Positions 1 through 6,642 of a stretch of 8,729 bases of DNA are shown piece by piece; the stretch's first letter is position 1, and each line of letters opens with the position of its first letter. The notes below the pieces were generated by a model. It was not told the origin of the DNA. It made no database searches and saw only the letters and a program-made list of their open reading frames with translations. The DNA is from JAFNAG01 sp041501225. Its GTDB lineage: Bacteria; Acidobacteriota; UBA6911. Where the stretch lies: NCBI GenBank assembly GCA_041501225.1, contig JBGQNR010000258.1:1-8729 (forward strand), written 5' to 3'. Position numbers and translations under genes: made by a program.

Positions 1-18
1 ACTCATATTTTTCCTCAT
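1..18 (-). CDS. Start of outward-facing ORF, probable transposase (partial)
   Basis: Only the first six codons (MRKNMS) lie in the window. The start is chosen because GGAGG lies five bases upstream of the ATG, as in the right copy. The call as transposase rests only on its position inside a duplicated, inverted terminal sequence; no catalytic domain is visible. Confidence 0.4.
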
Positions 19-56
19 CCTTTCCTCCAGTTGCACCTAAAAAGGATCGGCAACTG

Positions 57-109
57 GTAGGATTTTCGATGAGGCAACAATCTCACAATAGTAGGATTTT
101 TGATGAGTC
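57..109 (-). repeat. Pair of 19-bp direct repeats in the IS end, left copy
   Basis: On the minus strand, GACTCATCAAAAATCCTAC (109 to 91) is followed 34 bp later by a 17/19 match (75 to 57) with C for A at the second base and G for A at the ninth. Two repeats at about three helical turns look like a double transposase-binding site near an IS terminus. That role is inferred from position. Confidence 0.55.
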
Positions 110-201
110 AATGCGACGGTCAATGTAATTGTCGCCCATCATGGGGTCCGCAATCCCCGGCTTTTCATAGCCCGGGATGCATTCCTCGCTGAAAAATCTA
201 A

Positions 202-312
202 GCTGGACCTGCCCGGGTCTGTGCGCCTGTCCCCGAGCCTTCCACGATCTTACTCCTCGGCATCGGCCTGGTCGGTCTGATCGGTTACGGCTGGCGGCGT
301 CGCAAACGGTAA
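202..312 (+). pseudogene. C-terminal remnant of a PEP-CTERM protein
   Basis: Bases 229-312 encode VPEPSTILLLGIGLVGLIGY followed by GWRRRKR and a TAA stop, a textbook PEP-CTERM sorting tail (PEP motif, hydrophobic helix, Arg-rich end). No start codon or upstream secreted domain remains: the frame is closed by TAA at 199-201 and the IS end lies about 90 bp upstream. It is closely similar in DNA to the tail of the intact gene ending at 1364, and the similarity continues about 75 bp past both stops. This is therefore the 3' end of a tandem paralogue whose body was lost, plausibly through IS insertion and deletion. The exact 5' limit of the homologous part is near 226; bases 202-225 may be unrelated. 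Confidence 0.8.
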
Positions 313-390
313 TGAATTGGGAATGTCCGGTGAAGGCTGCCCGAGTTGCCTAGCACGGCACTCTCAGGAATTCGCTGGGAGTGCTGCCTC
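226..390 (+). repeat. Upstream copy of a duplicated PEP-CTERM gene 3' end plus flank
   Basis: This segment aligns with 1278-1446. Shared blocks include CGGCTGG and GGCGTC in the tail codons, and non-coding words after the stops such as GGTGAAGG, CCCGAGTT, CCTAGCA and GCTGGGAGTGC. Nucleotide similarity beyond the stop codon shows duplication of DNA, not merely convergence of protein tails. A hairpin (GCACTC 358-363 with GAGTGC 379-384) is present in this copy but is eroded in the downstream copy. Confidence 0.7.
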
Positions 391-476
391 TGGCGGGTAG
401 CCGAAAGTCTCACCAAACCCGTCGCATTCACTCGGTGTAGTTCGGAAGTGGAAAGTTGTTTCTGGAAGGAGACGCT

Positions 477-1364
477 ATGAGACTGTCCATCCCCCTGGCT
501 TCACTTGCAGTCCTGCTTCTTGGTTCCGTTCCGGCTCACACCAATCCACTGCCCCCCCCAGCTTTGACAACCTTCCTGGGATTCTGCGGCGGGACGCTTT
601 CGAATCCGTGCGAAAGCTATCAAACGCCGCCTTACATCGGGCTCTGGCAAATCGATCCAACGGGAGGCGATCTTTCCTATACCACTACTAATCCTGGCAT
701 TCCTACGTACAGCTTTACGGGCTTCTCAGGAACAGGAGCTTCGTCGCCTCTTCCGGCTCCTCCGACGCTGAAGGTATTGGCGGCGCTGACAATGAGCAAC
801 TTCGGGACCGTGACGGATTATTACGAGTTTGTCTCCGAAGCCTATATTGGGGACATCGTGACTATAACGACCGCCCAGTATCCAGGAGGTTTCTTCCAAT
901 TAATCTTCACGGGCGCTGGCTTTTTGAGTAATCCCCCTTCTAAGGCAAACCATTGGGGCACAGACAATGGCTCCTATGCAGATGTGACAATCACCACGAG
1001 ATGGCTCGACAATTCCCATCATCTTGATAATTATCCTCTGGCTGGCCTCGGTGCCCAAACAATCACATCGTCCCTGCAACCGTTCAATTCAAACGAGCCG
1101 TTCCACCTCGGGATTGATCTTTTCTCTTGGGTAAATATAAATCCAATGTTCCCCAATACTGCGTCGGCAACGGCAGACTACTCCCATACGGTCCAACTGA
1201 CAGGGATAAGCGTTTTTGCGCCTGACAAAACGACCTTAATAGACAACTATCAGATTGATTCTGCCCTGGGCCTCGCTTACGTTCCCGAACCCTCCACCCT
1301 CGCCCTCCTGGGCAGTGGCATCATCGGTCTGATGGGCTACGGCTGGAGGCGTCTCAAGAAGTAA
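477..1364 (+). CDS. Secreted PEP-CTERM domain protein, 295 aa
   Basis: The ATG at 477 is chosen because GGAAGGAG (464-471) lies five bases upstream; the TTG at 456 would lie ahead of that site. Residues 1-25 form a signal peptide (Met-Arg, hydrophobic core LASLAVLLLG, small residues to about VPA). Residues 26-265 are a Thr/Ser/Gly/aromatic-rich, probably beta-rich extracytoplasmic region with no family I recognise. Residues 269-274 are VPEPST, followed by a hydrophobic stretch (about 275-290) and the basic tail WRRLKK. In known PEP-CTERM systems this tail is processed by an exosortase and the protein goes to the surface or exopolysaccharide; no exosortase gene is in the window. The two Cys (near residues 37 and 45) could form a disulfide. 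It is the intact downstream partner of the remnant at 202-312. The ligand is unknown. Confidence 0.9.
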   Translation: MRLSIPLASLAVLLLGSVPAHTNPLPPPALTTFLGFCGGTLSNPCESYQTPPYIGLWQIDPTGGDLSYTTTNPGIPTYSFTGFSGTGASSPLPAPPTLKVLAALTMSNFGTVTDYYEFVSEAYIGDIVTITTAQYPGGFFQLIFTGAGFLSNPPSKANHWGTDNGSYADVTITTRWLDNSHHLDNYPLAGLGAQTITSSLQPFNSNEPFHLGIDLFSWVNINPMFPNTASATADYSHTVQLTGISVFAPDKTTLIDNYQIDSALGLAYVPEPSTLALLGSGIIGLMGYGWRRLKK

Positions 1365-1446
1365 TGGATTGGGTCAGTCAGGTGAAGGTTACCCGAGTTA
1401 CCTAGCATGACACACAGAGGAATCCGCTGGGAGTGCCGCCGCCCAA
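1278..1446 (+). repeat. Downstream copy of the duplicated PEP-CTERM 3' end plus flank
   Basis: This is the partner of 226-390. Similarity covers the PEP-CTERM tail and continues through the stop to about GCTGGGAGTGCCGCC near 1440. Synonymous and non-synonymous changes and loss of the hairpin seen in the upstream copy indicate an old duplication. Confidence 0.7.
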
Positions 1447-1497
1447 GTTCAACCTGCTCCAGTCTAGCGGTGTTCTTGCTCCGGGCGCGCACGGCGA

Positions 1498-1512
1498 ATC
1501 TTTTAAAAAGAT
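1498..1512. repeat. 15-bp inverted repeat ATCTTTT-A-AAAAGAT
   Basis: This is a perfect 7-bp inverted repeat about one central base. It is too tight to form an RNA hairpin, so it could only act as a protein-binding palindrome or be chance in AT-rich DNA. Confidence 0.4.
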
Positions 1513-1621
1513 TTATTGAAATAAAACAGCCTGTCGCGAAACTGCATAGTTGCACGGACCGTTGCCGCTCCCTGCAGCCTCGGGGCGGGCCTGAGCCCTC
1601 GCGGGTCCGCTTCCATCGAAA

Positions 1622-1660
1622 TGCAAAATTTGCAGAAATGTAAAAATTACAGATCTGTAA
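1622..1660. promoter_or_regulatory. Two adjacent perfect palindromes, possible operator
   Basis: TGCAAAATTTGCA (1622-1634, palindrome with a central A) and TTACAGATCTGTAA (1647-1660, perfect 14-bp palindrome) lie with centres about 25 bp apart. They adjoin the 3' end of the weak minus-strand ORF and are not upstream of any confident gene, so an operator role is speculative. Confidence 0.3.
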
Positions 1661-1661
1661 A

Positions 1662-1895
1662 TCAGCTGGCCTTTTCTTCAAGTAGCCGATCCAGTTCTTC
1701 CTGTCCGTGTTTCTCCTTGCGACCATCAGGTTTCATCACATGGTGCGTTTCCATGCTTTGTGCATGATAAGAAAGTAATTCTTGGGATGCCGTTTCAATG
1801 GCTTCCCTTAATGTGCCGATACCGGTATGCCCAGGCGTCCACCGGCGTTGTAAGGCTGCTTCCTTGTTGTGTGCTGCAGGTCGGCTCCCATCCAA
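1662..1895 (-). CDS. Weak hypothetical ORF, possibly a decayed gene fragment
   Basis: This is a 77-codon frame with only a TTG start and no good ribosome binding site. Its C-terminal half (from about TLREAIETASQELLSYHAQ to RLLEEKAS) is charged, probably helical and protein-like. An adjacent minus-strand frame (ATG at 1927, TAA at 1808-1810, 39 aa, beginning MSCLRLLEALDWMGADLQ) has a purine-rich GGGGGCAGG just upstream and also looks plausible. One reading is a single minus-strand gene broken by a frameshift near 1810-1840; the other is chance. I recognise no family. Confidence 0.2.
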   Translation of the reverse strand: MDGSRPAAHNKEAALQRRWTPGHTGIGTLREAIETASQELLSYHAQSMETHHVMKPDGRKEKHGQEELDRLLEEKAS

Positions 1896-2046
1896 TCCAG
1901 GGCTTCCAACAGTCTAAGACAGCTCATCCTGCCCCCGTCGGTTTTCGCTCGGATGGATTTATTAGCAAGGACAACCACACGATTGGGGCCTCAGGGTGGG
2001 CATTCGCGTAGCCGCTCGTTCAGGTGACAGAATCCTCCAGGGCATT

Positions 2047-2172
2047 GTGCTGGGAACAAAGTCAGATCCACGGCGACCAGCCGCATTCTACCGCGACACA
2101 TTCACTGCCTGTTGGCTCCTGCTCGATTCTGGAGAACGGGCGTTGGCCAACGAGTTGCGGCCAGTTTCATGA
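2047..2172 (+). CDS. Short hypothetical frame, possibly a gene remnant
   Basis: A GTG-initiated frame of 41 residues ends ...DSGERALANELRPVS. The open frame extends back to 1966 without ATG. The segment from AFYRDTFTACWLLL onward looks like real protein, but there is no start signal or recognised domain. Its TGA overlaps an ATG as ATGA at 2169-2172. Confidence 0.2.
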   Translation: MLGTKSDPRRPAAFYRDTFTACWLLLDSGERALANELRPVS

Positions 2173-2240
2173 GGATGGAGAATCGCAATGAGAATTCGCC
2201 CGAACTGGACGAGCCGAAGGGAGACACAACACGATCATGA
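2169..2240 (+). CDS. 23-codon upstream ORF, possible leader
   Basis: ATG at 2169 opens a 23-residue, strongly hydrophilic peptide (MRMENRNENSPELDEPKGDT...) whose TGA overlaps the ATG of the next ORF as ATGA (2237-2240), the arrangement used for translational coupling. No Shine-Dalgarno precedes it, so it may be chance. Confidence 0.2.
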   Translation: MRMENRNENSPELDEPKGDTTRS

Positions 2241-2491
2241 GCCAACCTAAAGATTTCGATGGATTCATTACACCGGATGGCGAGCTGATCTCGATTGAGG
2301 ACGCGGACGGAATGCTCTCATTCCTATCTGGGCGCACAGAGAACCTGGCTGAGATTGTGCAAGCACTCAGTGAGCTTGCCGAAGAATGCGCTGCGGCAGG
2401 GCTTTTTGTTGCCGCCTGCGGCTATTACCAAAAGATCATTGCATTGGTGGATTCCCCTGGGGAGAAGGCCGAGTGCCTGCTGTCGAATTAG
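2237..2491 (+). CDS. Small TPR-like protein, probably truncated or frameshifted, 84 aa
   Basis: The ATG at 2237 is preceded by AAGGGAG (2217-2223), spaced 13 bases, somewhat far. Residues 32-84 are helical and resemble one tetratricopeptide unit: the core GLFVAACGYYQKIIALVD has small residues and Tyr at TPR-like positions, followed by PGEKAECLLSN. The frame stops at TAG exactly where a TPR array would continue with a Leu-Gly. In the +1 frame the sequence continues as ELGSRESARRSLGKAPL and stays open to 2631. This suggests a frameshift in a longer TPR protein, though a natural small protein is possible. TPRs are protein-interaction scaffolds; no partner can be named. Confidence 0.5.
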   Translation: MSQPKDFDGFITPDGELISIEDADGMLSFLSGRTENLAEIVQALSELAEECAAAGLFVAACGYYQKIIALVDSPGEKAECLLSN

Positions 2492-2954
2492 GCTCCCGCG
2501 AGAGTGCACGCAGGAGCTTGGGTAAAGCTCCGTTGGTGAAGAGTGGCGGTTACGGATTTGCGCTAGTAATCCCTTTGAAGGACTTCCGCCACGCCCGACC
2601 GGTCAACGGGCAAGCTAAAAAGTGCCTTTAAAGCGGAAACCGCCTGCCGGGAGTGTATCCCGGTACTCCCAACACCTCTGGCCGCATTTGATTGCAAGGG
2701 GCACGATTCCAACCGTTGGACTCGTGCATCACCGCTACCCATCAGCCTTATACCCGCCACGTCCCAGCAATTTCTGTTGATCGCAGGCGGAACCAAGTTT
2801 AGACTTGACCAAGATTCAAGCACAAATCACATGGTGCAGGACCGGGTCGACGATTGCTCTATCCCGCTGAGGCTCACGCCCAGCAGCCATCGATTGCCCC
2901 CTTTTAGCCCTCTGTTTTGCCATTCGGCACCATGGAATCGAGGAGTCATTGTTT
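2492..2954. other. Intergenic region upstream of the kinase gene
   Basis: There is no convincing gene. The first part may be the out-of-frame continuation of the TPR-like ORF. A short hairpin (CCGGGA 2647-2652, loop GTGTA, TCCCGG 2658-2663) has no T-run after it. No clear -35/-10 pair for the kinase was found. AGGAG at 2941-2945 is its ribosome binding site. Confidence 0.5.
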
Positions 2955-5720
2955 ATGATCGGCAAGACGCTCGGGCATTATCGGATTACCGAGAAGCTCG
3001 GGTCAGGCGGGATGGGAGTCGTCTACAAGGCCCAGGATATGCATTTGGCCCGATTTGTTGCCCTCAAGGTCTTGCCTCCAGAGAAGGTCGCAGACGCCGA
3101 GCGCAAGCGGCGCTTCACCCAAGAAGCCAAGGCTGCATCGGCACTAAACCATCCCAATATCATCCACATTTACGACATCACCACGGATCAGGATGTGGAT
3201 TTCATTGCGATGGAGTACGTCGAGGGCAGAACCCTCGAACAAATGATCGGTCGCCGCAGCCTGCGCCTCAATGACAGCCTCAAATACGCAGTTCAGATCG
3301 CGGATGCGCTGGCCAAGGCCCACGCCGCCGGTATTGTTCAAAGGGATCTGAAACCAGCCAACATCATGGTAAATGAGGATGGCACAGTAAAGGTCCTTGA
3401 CTTCGGCCTCGCCAAGCTCATGGAACATGTCCAGGGTGATGAGTTCGCCACCACCGCCACTGCCGAAGGCGTAACGGAGAAGGGTGCCATTATTGGAACC
3501 GTGGCGTACATGTCACCGGAACAGGCTGAGGGACGGCCTGTAGATGGTCGCTCAGACATATTTTCGTTCGGATCAGTCCTGTACGAAATGGTAACAGGGC
3601 GGAGGGCGTTCCAGGGGGAGAGCAAGATTTCGACGCTCGCGGCAATCCTGCACCAGGAACCTTCACCGGTGAGCGAGGCGTCGGGAGGGACGCCGCAGGA
3701 GCTGGAGCGGATTGTCTCCCGCTGCTTGAAGAAAGACCCGGCCAGGCGCTTTCAGAACATGGCGGATCTGAAGGTTGCGCTGGAGGAACTGAAGGAAGAT
3801 TCGGAGTCGGGAAAACTGGCGAGCCAGGCTGGTGCGGTTAAGAGCCAGTTCCGCTTTTCCAAGCGGATGATGGCATTTGCCCTGGCTGGGGGAATGGTCC
3901 TTGTTGCGGCTGTGATTTTCTATCTGGTTTGGAAACCCGCTGAAACAGGGCAGACTTCTTCCTCGTCTAATCAGCCTATCCAAAAGCAGGTTACGTTTGA
4001 TGGGGAAGCTTCATCGCCTGCTATTTCACCCGACGGATCTTCCCTTGCCTACGTAACCGGCCCACCTGGGAATAATAAGCTTATGTTGCAGGACATGAAA
4101 AGTAGACAAGCCATTGAGCTATGCAAGCGATTTTCCATTCGAGCCCTCAGATGGTCCCCAGATGGATCTGAGCTTCTTTTCGAGGGTACGAGGGGTGAAG
4201 ATAACAATGGTTCATCAACATATCTGATTTCCCGGTTCGGAGGAACACCCCGCTTTGTCGTGGATCGTCATGTCACCTGCTGGTCGCCCGATGGGACACA
4301 GATAGCTGGCTCCTGGGGGGAGAAAGGCTTTGTTCTAGTTGATAAGTTAAGCGGAAATTCCAGAGAAGTGCCCGTGAATGGCATCGGTCGGGTCACTCTC
4401 TATGACTGGTCGCCCGCGTCGAATTTATTGCTGATTGTCGCTGACTCGGATAACAAGCGATCTGCCATTTGGACTGTGCGCCCCGATGGCAGCCAGCAGC
4501 GCAAAGTAATAGAGCCCGATTGGTTCGCAGGTCGCGCCAACTGGTCTGCAACTGGAGACTCGATCTATTTTTTGATGAGATACACCAGGGAGGGGAACCC
4601 CAATTATGACCTGGCGAGGATCGCTATCGACCCAAAATCGGGCAAAGCAAAAGGTCAGGCTGTGGTTGTATTGAGCGGTTTACAAGGCGTTGATTTCTCC
4701 TTATCCGCCGATGGAACCCGCCTCGCGTATTGGAAGTCGGAACATTTCTCGAATCTGTGGCTTGCTGAATTCACGGGCTCGGAAAAGGACAAGAAGCTGG
4801 AAATTAGGTTGCTGACCAAAGGCACCGCATATTTCCGTTCTCCGACCATTTCCCCCGACGGCAAATGGATTGCCTTTACAAACAATTTGGCCAACAGGCA
4901 GATTTACAAAATGCCGATTGAAGGTGGTACGCCCATACAGTTGACGTTCTCGGATGCCGCCCATTTCTCTCCTGCCTGGTCTCCAGACGGGAAGCGAATC
5001 GCGTATATCTCTGACGAAGGCAGTAGCTTCAAGATCTGGATCGTGGACGCAGATGGAGGCAAGCCGCGACAGTTGGCCAAAACCCAGGTTGGAGCGCAGA
5101 TAATTTTTGCTTGGTCACCCGGCACGCACATCTTCTATTTCACGGGAGGAGTGAGGACTATCCTCAATCCAGAAACAGAAGAAGAAAAACCGCTAAATAA
5201 TAGGGGTGTCATTAATTTTCAACTATCATCTCCGAAATACTCGCCTGATGGTAAAAGGTTCGCGGTTTATGGGCACCCTCAGGACGGGCTCTGGGTAATT
5301 TCCCTGGCGGACAATTCTGCGAAGCTTCTTACCAAAATGGTTTTGCGCCCTCTAGGATGGTCACCGGACGGAAATTGGATTTGCGCAGATGAATTCTCCG
5401 CGCCTGACAGATCTAGCATATTGCTGGTGCCATCCATGGGCGGCAATCCCAAGACTATTTTCCCGGGCAAGAATCTGCATCCTTTCGGATGGTCACCGGA
5501 CGGAAATTGGTTATATGCAATGGATAACTCCACCACGGGCAGCACACATATCTTGGCAGTGCCGACAGGCGGTGGCGACCCTAAGACCCTCTTAACGCTG
5601 CCAGGAGGCTCTAATTTCAAATCGAGCCCCGACGGGCACAGATTCGTGTACACTGTAGAGGAAAGCAAGTCTGATATCTGGCTGATAGAGAACTTCGATC
5701 CCGCCGCTCGCAAAAAGTAG
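2955..5720 (+). CDS. Transmembrane Ser/Thr protein kinase with C-terminal TolB/PD40-type beta-propeller, 921 aa
   Basis: ATG 2955 lies nine bases after AGGAG (2941-2945); a TTG at 2949 is only three bases away and less likely. Residues 9-275 are a PknB-type kinase: Gly-rich loop GSGGMGVV (16-23), ATP Lys38, helix-C Glu57, catalytic-loop QRDLKPAN with Asp131 and Asn136, DFG Asp149, and activation segment GTVAYMSPEQ. The usual His of HRD is Gln129; all other catalytic residues are present, so activity is probable. Residues 306-326 are one membrane helix. The rest (about 345-921) holds about 13 WD40/PD40-like blades marked by variants of W-S-P-D-G, for example at 356-361, enough for two 6-7-bladed propellers. 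Expected topology is a cytoplasmic kinase with a periplasmic propeller sensing an unknown signal. This fusion is typical of Acidobacteriota. The gene appears monocistronic. Confidence 0.95.
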   Translation: MIGKTLGHYRITEKLGSGGMGVVYKAQDMHLARFVALKVLPPEKVADAERKRRFTQEAKAASALNHPNIIHIYDITTDQDVDFIAMEYVEGRTLEQMIGRRSLRLNDSLKYAVQIADALAKAHAAGIVQRDLKPANIMVNEDGTVKVLDFGLAKLMEHVQGDEFATTATAEGVTEKGAIIGTVAYMSPEQAEGRPVDGRSDIFSFGSVLYEMVTGRRAFQGESKISTLAAILHQEPSPVSEASGGTPQELERIVSRCLKKDPARRFQNMADLKVALEELKEDSESGKLASQAGAVKSQFRFSKRMMAFALAGGMVLVAAVIFYLVWKPAETGQTSSSSNQPIQKQVTFDGEASSPAISPDGSSLAYVTGPPGNNKLMLQDMKSRQAIELCKRFSIRALRWSPDGSELLFEGTRGEDNNGSSTYLISRFGGTPRFVVDRHVTCWSPDGTQIAGSWGEKGFVLVDKLSGNSREVPVNGIGRVTLYDWSPASNLLLIVADSDNKRSAIWTVRPDGSQQRKVIEPDWFAGRANWSATGDSIYFLMRYTREGNPNYDLARIAIDPKSGKAKGQAVVVLSGLQGVDFSLSADGTRLAYWKSEHFSNLWLAEFTGSEKDKKLEIRLLTKGTAYFRSPTISPDGKWIAFTNNLANRQIYKMPIEGGTPIQLTFSDAAHFSPAWSPDGKRIAYISDEGSSFKIWIVDADGGKPRQLAKTQVGAQIIFAWSPGTHIFYFTGGVRTILNPETEEEKPLNNRGVINFQLSSPKYSPDGKRFAVYGHPQDGLWVISLADNSAKLLTKMVLRPLGWSPDGNWICADEFSAPDRSSILLVPSMGGNPKTIFPGKNLHPFGWSPDGNWLYAMDNSTTGSTHILAVPTGGGDPKTLLTLPGGSNFKSSPDGHRFVYTVEESKSDIWLIENFDPAARKK
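5355..5510 (+). repeat. Intragenic duplicated propeller-blade segment
   Basis: The 24 bases at 5355-5378 are identical to 5487-5510, 132 bp (44 codons) away, the length of one blade. Both encode GWSPDGNW. Other blades use different codons for the same motif, so this pair reflects recent blade duplication or gene conversion. Confidence 0.8.
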
Positions 5721-5903
5721 GCACCGAATCCGCAAGCTCCCACCCGCACTCCCATTTCCTCCTGCGCCACATGAACTTTTCGCAGCAGGACATTGCTATT
5801 GACCTTCCCGCTGAAACGGACTTACACTCAGGTCATCTCCAAGCTCCTATTGCGTGGCAAGGTTCCGGTCTATCACGTTCTCGTAACTTTGAAGGCGCGA
5901 TCT

Positions 5904-6440
5904 ATGAAACGGATTCGTATTGTCCTCGGATTGCTTGTCCTACTTATGGGTGTTTGCGCCTGACCACAAACTTCGCCGCAGAAGGCTGGAAATGCTCTGA
6001 ATGAATTGGGTGATCTCTTGGTTGGACGCTGGATGGGAGATGTTACTTGGGTATACGATTACCCAGGGGGAGGGAGAAGAGGCGAGAAAGTCCTGCAATA
6101 CAGTGTTACCACATGGACAGCAGATAAGACTGCGATTGAGACGAATTCATTCGCTGGAAAAACCACGGCGAAGTACCTTCTTGGATGGGACGCCGCATCC
6201 AAGGAGATCAAGGGTTTTTTAGTGGATTCAAGCGGAAGTCTTAGTCAAGTCACAATCACAAAACAAGCCGGTAAGTGGGTTTATTCGCTCGTGGGCAGTT
6301 TTGTCGATGGCAGAAGGTTTGAAAACAAGGGAGGTTGGACATTTCTGGACAACGGCAATACCTATGTTGAGGAAGGCACGATTATCGTCGGGAATGAAAA
6401 GAACGATTATCGCGCCACATACAAGCGTCTCAGCAAGTAA
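5904..6440 (+). pseudogene. Secreted DUF1579-like protein interrupted by in-frame TGA at codon 20
   Basis: ATG 5904 follows GAAGG (5891-5895) by eight bases and opens a clean signal peptide, MKRIRIVLGLLVLLMGVCA, then TGA (5961-5963), then continues in frame as PQTSPQKAGNALNELGDLLV and on to TAA at 6438-6440 (178 codons plus stop). The body (LVGRWMGDVTW..., LLGWDAASKEIKGFLVDSSG..., ending YKRLSK) has the layout of DUF1579-like small beta-barrel secreted proteins and resembles the 7803-8351 product in order and spacing of motifs. Length matches that paralogue (178 versus 182). The stop therefore sits at the expected signal-peptide cleavage site. Without readthrough only a TTG at 6006 or ATG at 6033 could initiate, giving a protein with no signal. 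Likely a young pseudogene; readthrough or a sequencing error are alternatives. Confidence 0.8.
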
Positions 6441-6483
6441 GTCGAATGGAAGCCGTTTGCTGGTTATCAAAAAACTCACAAGT

Positions 6484-6501
6484 GCCGCTCTTCGGGGCGG
6501 C
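6484..6501 (+). terminator. UUCG-tetraloop hairpin after the interrupted DUF1579-like gene
   Basis: GCCGCTC-TTCG-GGGCGGC forms a 7-bp stem (one G-U) closed by the very stable C(UUCG)G tetraloop, 44 bp after the stop. The following bases (TCTCGCG) are not a real U-tract, so it may be a weak terminator or an mRNA 3'-end protector. The same 18 bases occur at 8418-8435. Confidence 0.5.
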
Positions 6502-6636
6502 TCTCGCGCTTATCCCAGCCTCAGTAGAAGCCACCGGCCAACGCGCATTCATGATTGCGCGGCCTGATCCGTTCCTTCCGCTGCCTTCATAACAGGGCGG
6601 CAACCTTTTTCCTTTCTGGATAAAGCCTTAGCACCT

Positions 6637-6642
6637 TATAAT
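6637..6642 (+). promoter_or_regulatory. Possible -10 element for the DUF4440 lipoprotein gene
   Basis: TATAAT is conserved at the same place in both repeat copies and lies 109 bp upstream of the ATG at 6751. No clear TTGACA-like -35 is present, so the promoter call rests on the -10 match and its conservation. Confidence 0.35.

Larger units (their letters stand above)
1..115 (-). mobile_element. End of an insertion sequence, left copy (inverted relative to right copy)
   Basis: These 115 bases are the exact reverse complement of 8611-8725 (left position i pairs with right position 8726-i). Read on the minus strand, the segment runs from a terminus through two 19-bp direct repeats to a GGAGG ribosome binding site and an ATG at 18, so it looks like the upstream end of an IS whose transposase gene points left out of the window. 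The first differing base is 116. The IS family is not recognised, and no target-site duplication can be defined because only one end of each copy is visible. A multicopy element of another kind would fit too. Confidence 0.7.
1365..2168. other. Gene-poor stretch, possibly decayed sequence
   Basis: No ORF here has a convincing domain. The first about 80 bp are the non-coding flank of the PEP-CTERM duplication. Bases 1498-1660 are AT-rich and carry three palindromes. From 1662 onward several short frames on both strands look protein-like but none is sustained, as in a degraded gene or chance coding in mixed-GC DNA. No tRNA or other RNA gene is evident. Confidence 0.5.

Noticed and set aside
1407..1643. 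78-codon plus-strand ORF after the PEP-CTERM gene
   Set aside because: It begins inside the duplicated non-coding flank, has no ribosome binding site, and encodes an Arg/Ser/Cys-rich sequence without features.
2647..2663. CCGGGA/TCCCGG hairpin as a terminator
   Set aside because: The stem is only 6 bp, no T-run follows, and no confident gene ends nearby.
2777..3274. 165-codon plus-strand ORF overlapping the kinase start
   Set aside because: It shares the region coding the kinase Gly-rich loop and catalytic Lys in another frame and its product is low-complexity Arg-rich. It is a shadow frame.
5771..6004. 77-codon ORF before the DUF1579-like body
   Set aside because: It covers the signal-peptide segment in the wrong frame. 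The frame starting at ATG 5904 gives a proper signal peptide joined to the known domain.
5904..6440. Selenocysteine or alternative genetic code at the TGA
   Set aside because: The position is a signal-peptide cleavage site where Sec or Trp is not expected, no SECIS-like structure was seen, and the kinase uses TGG for every Trp with no in-frame TGA.
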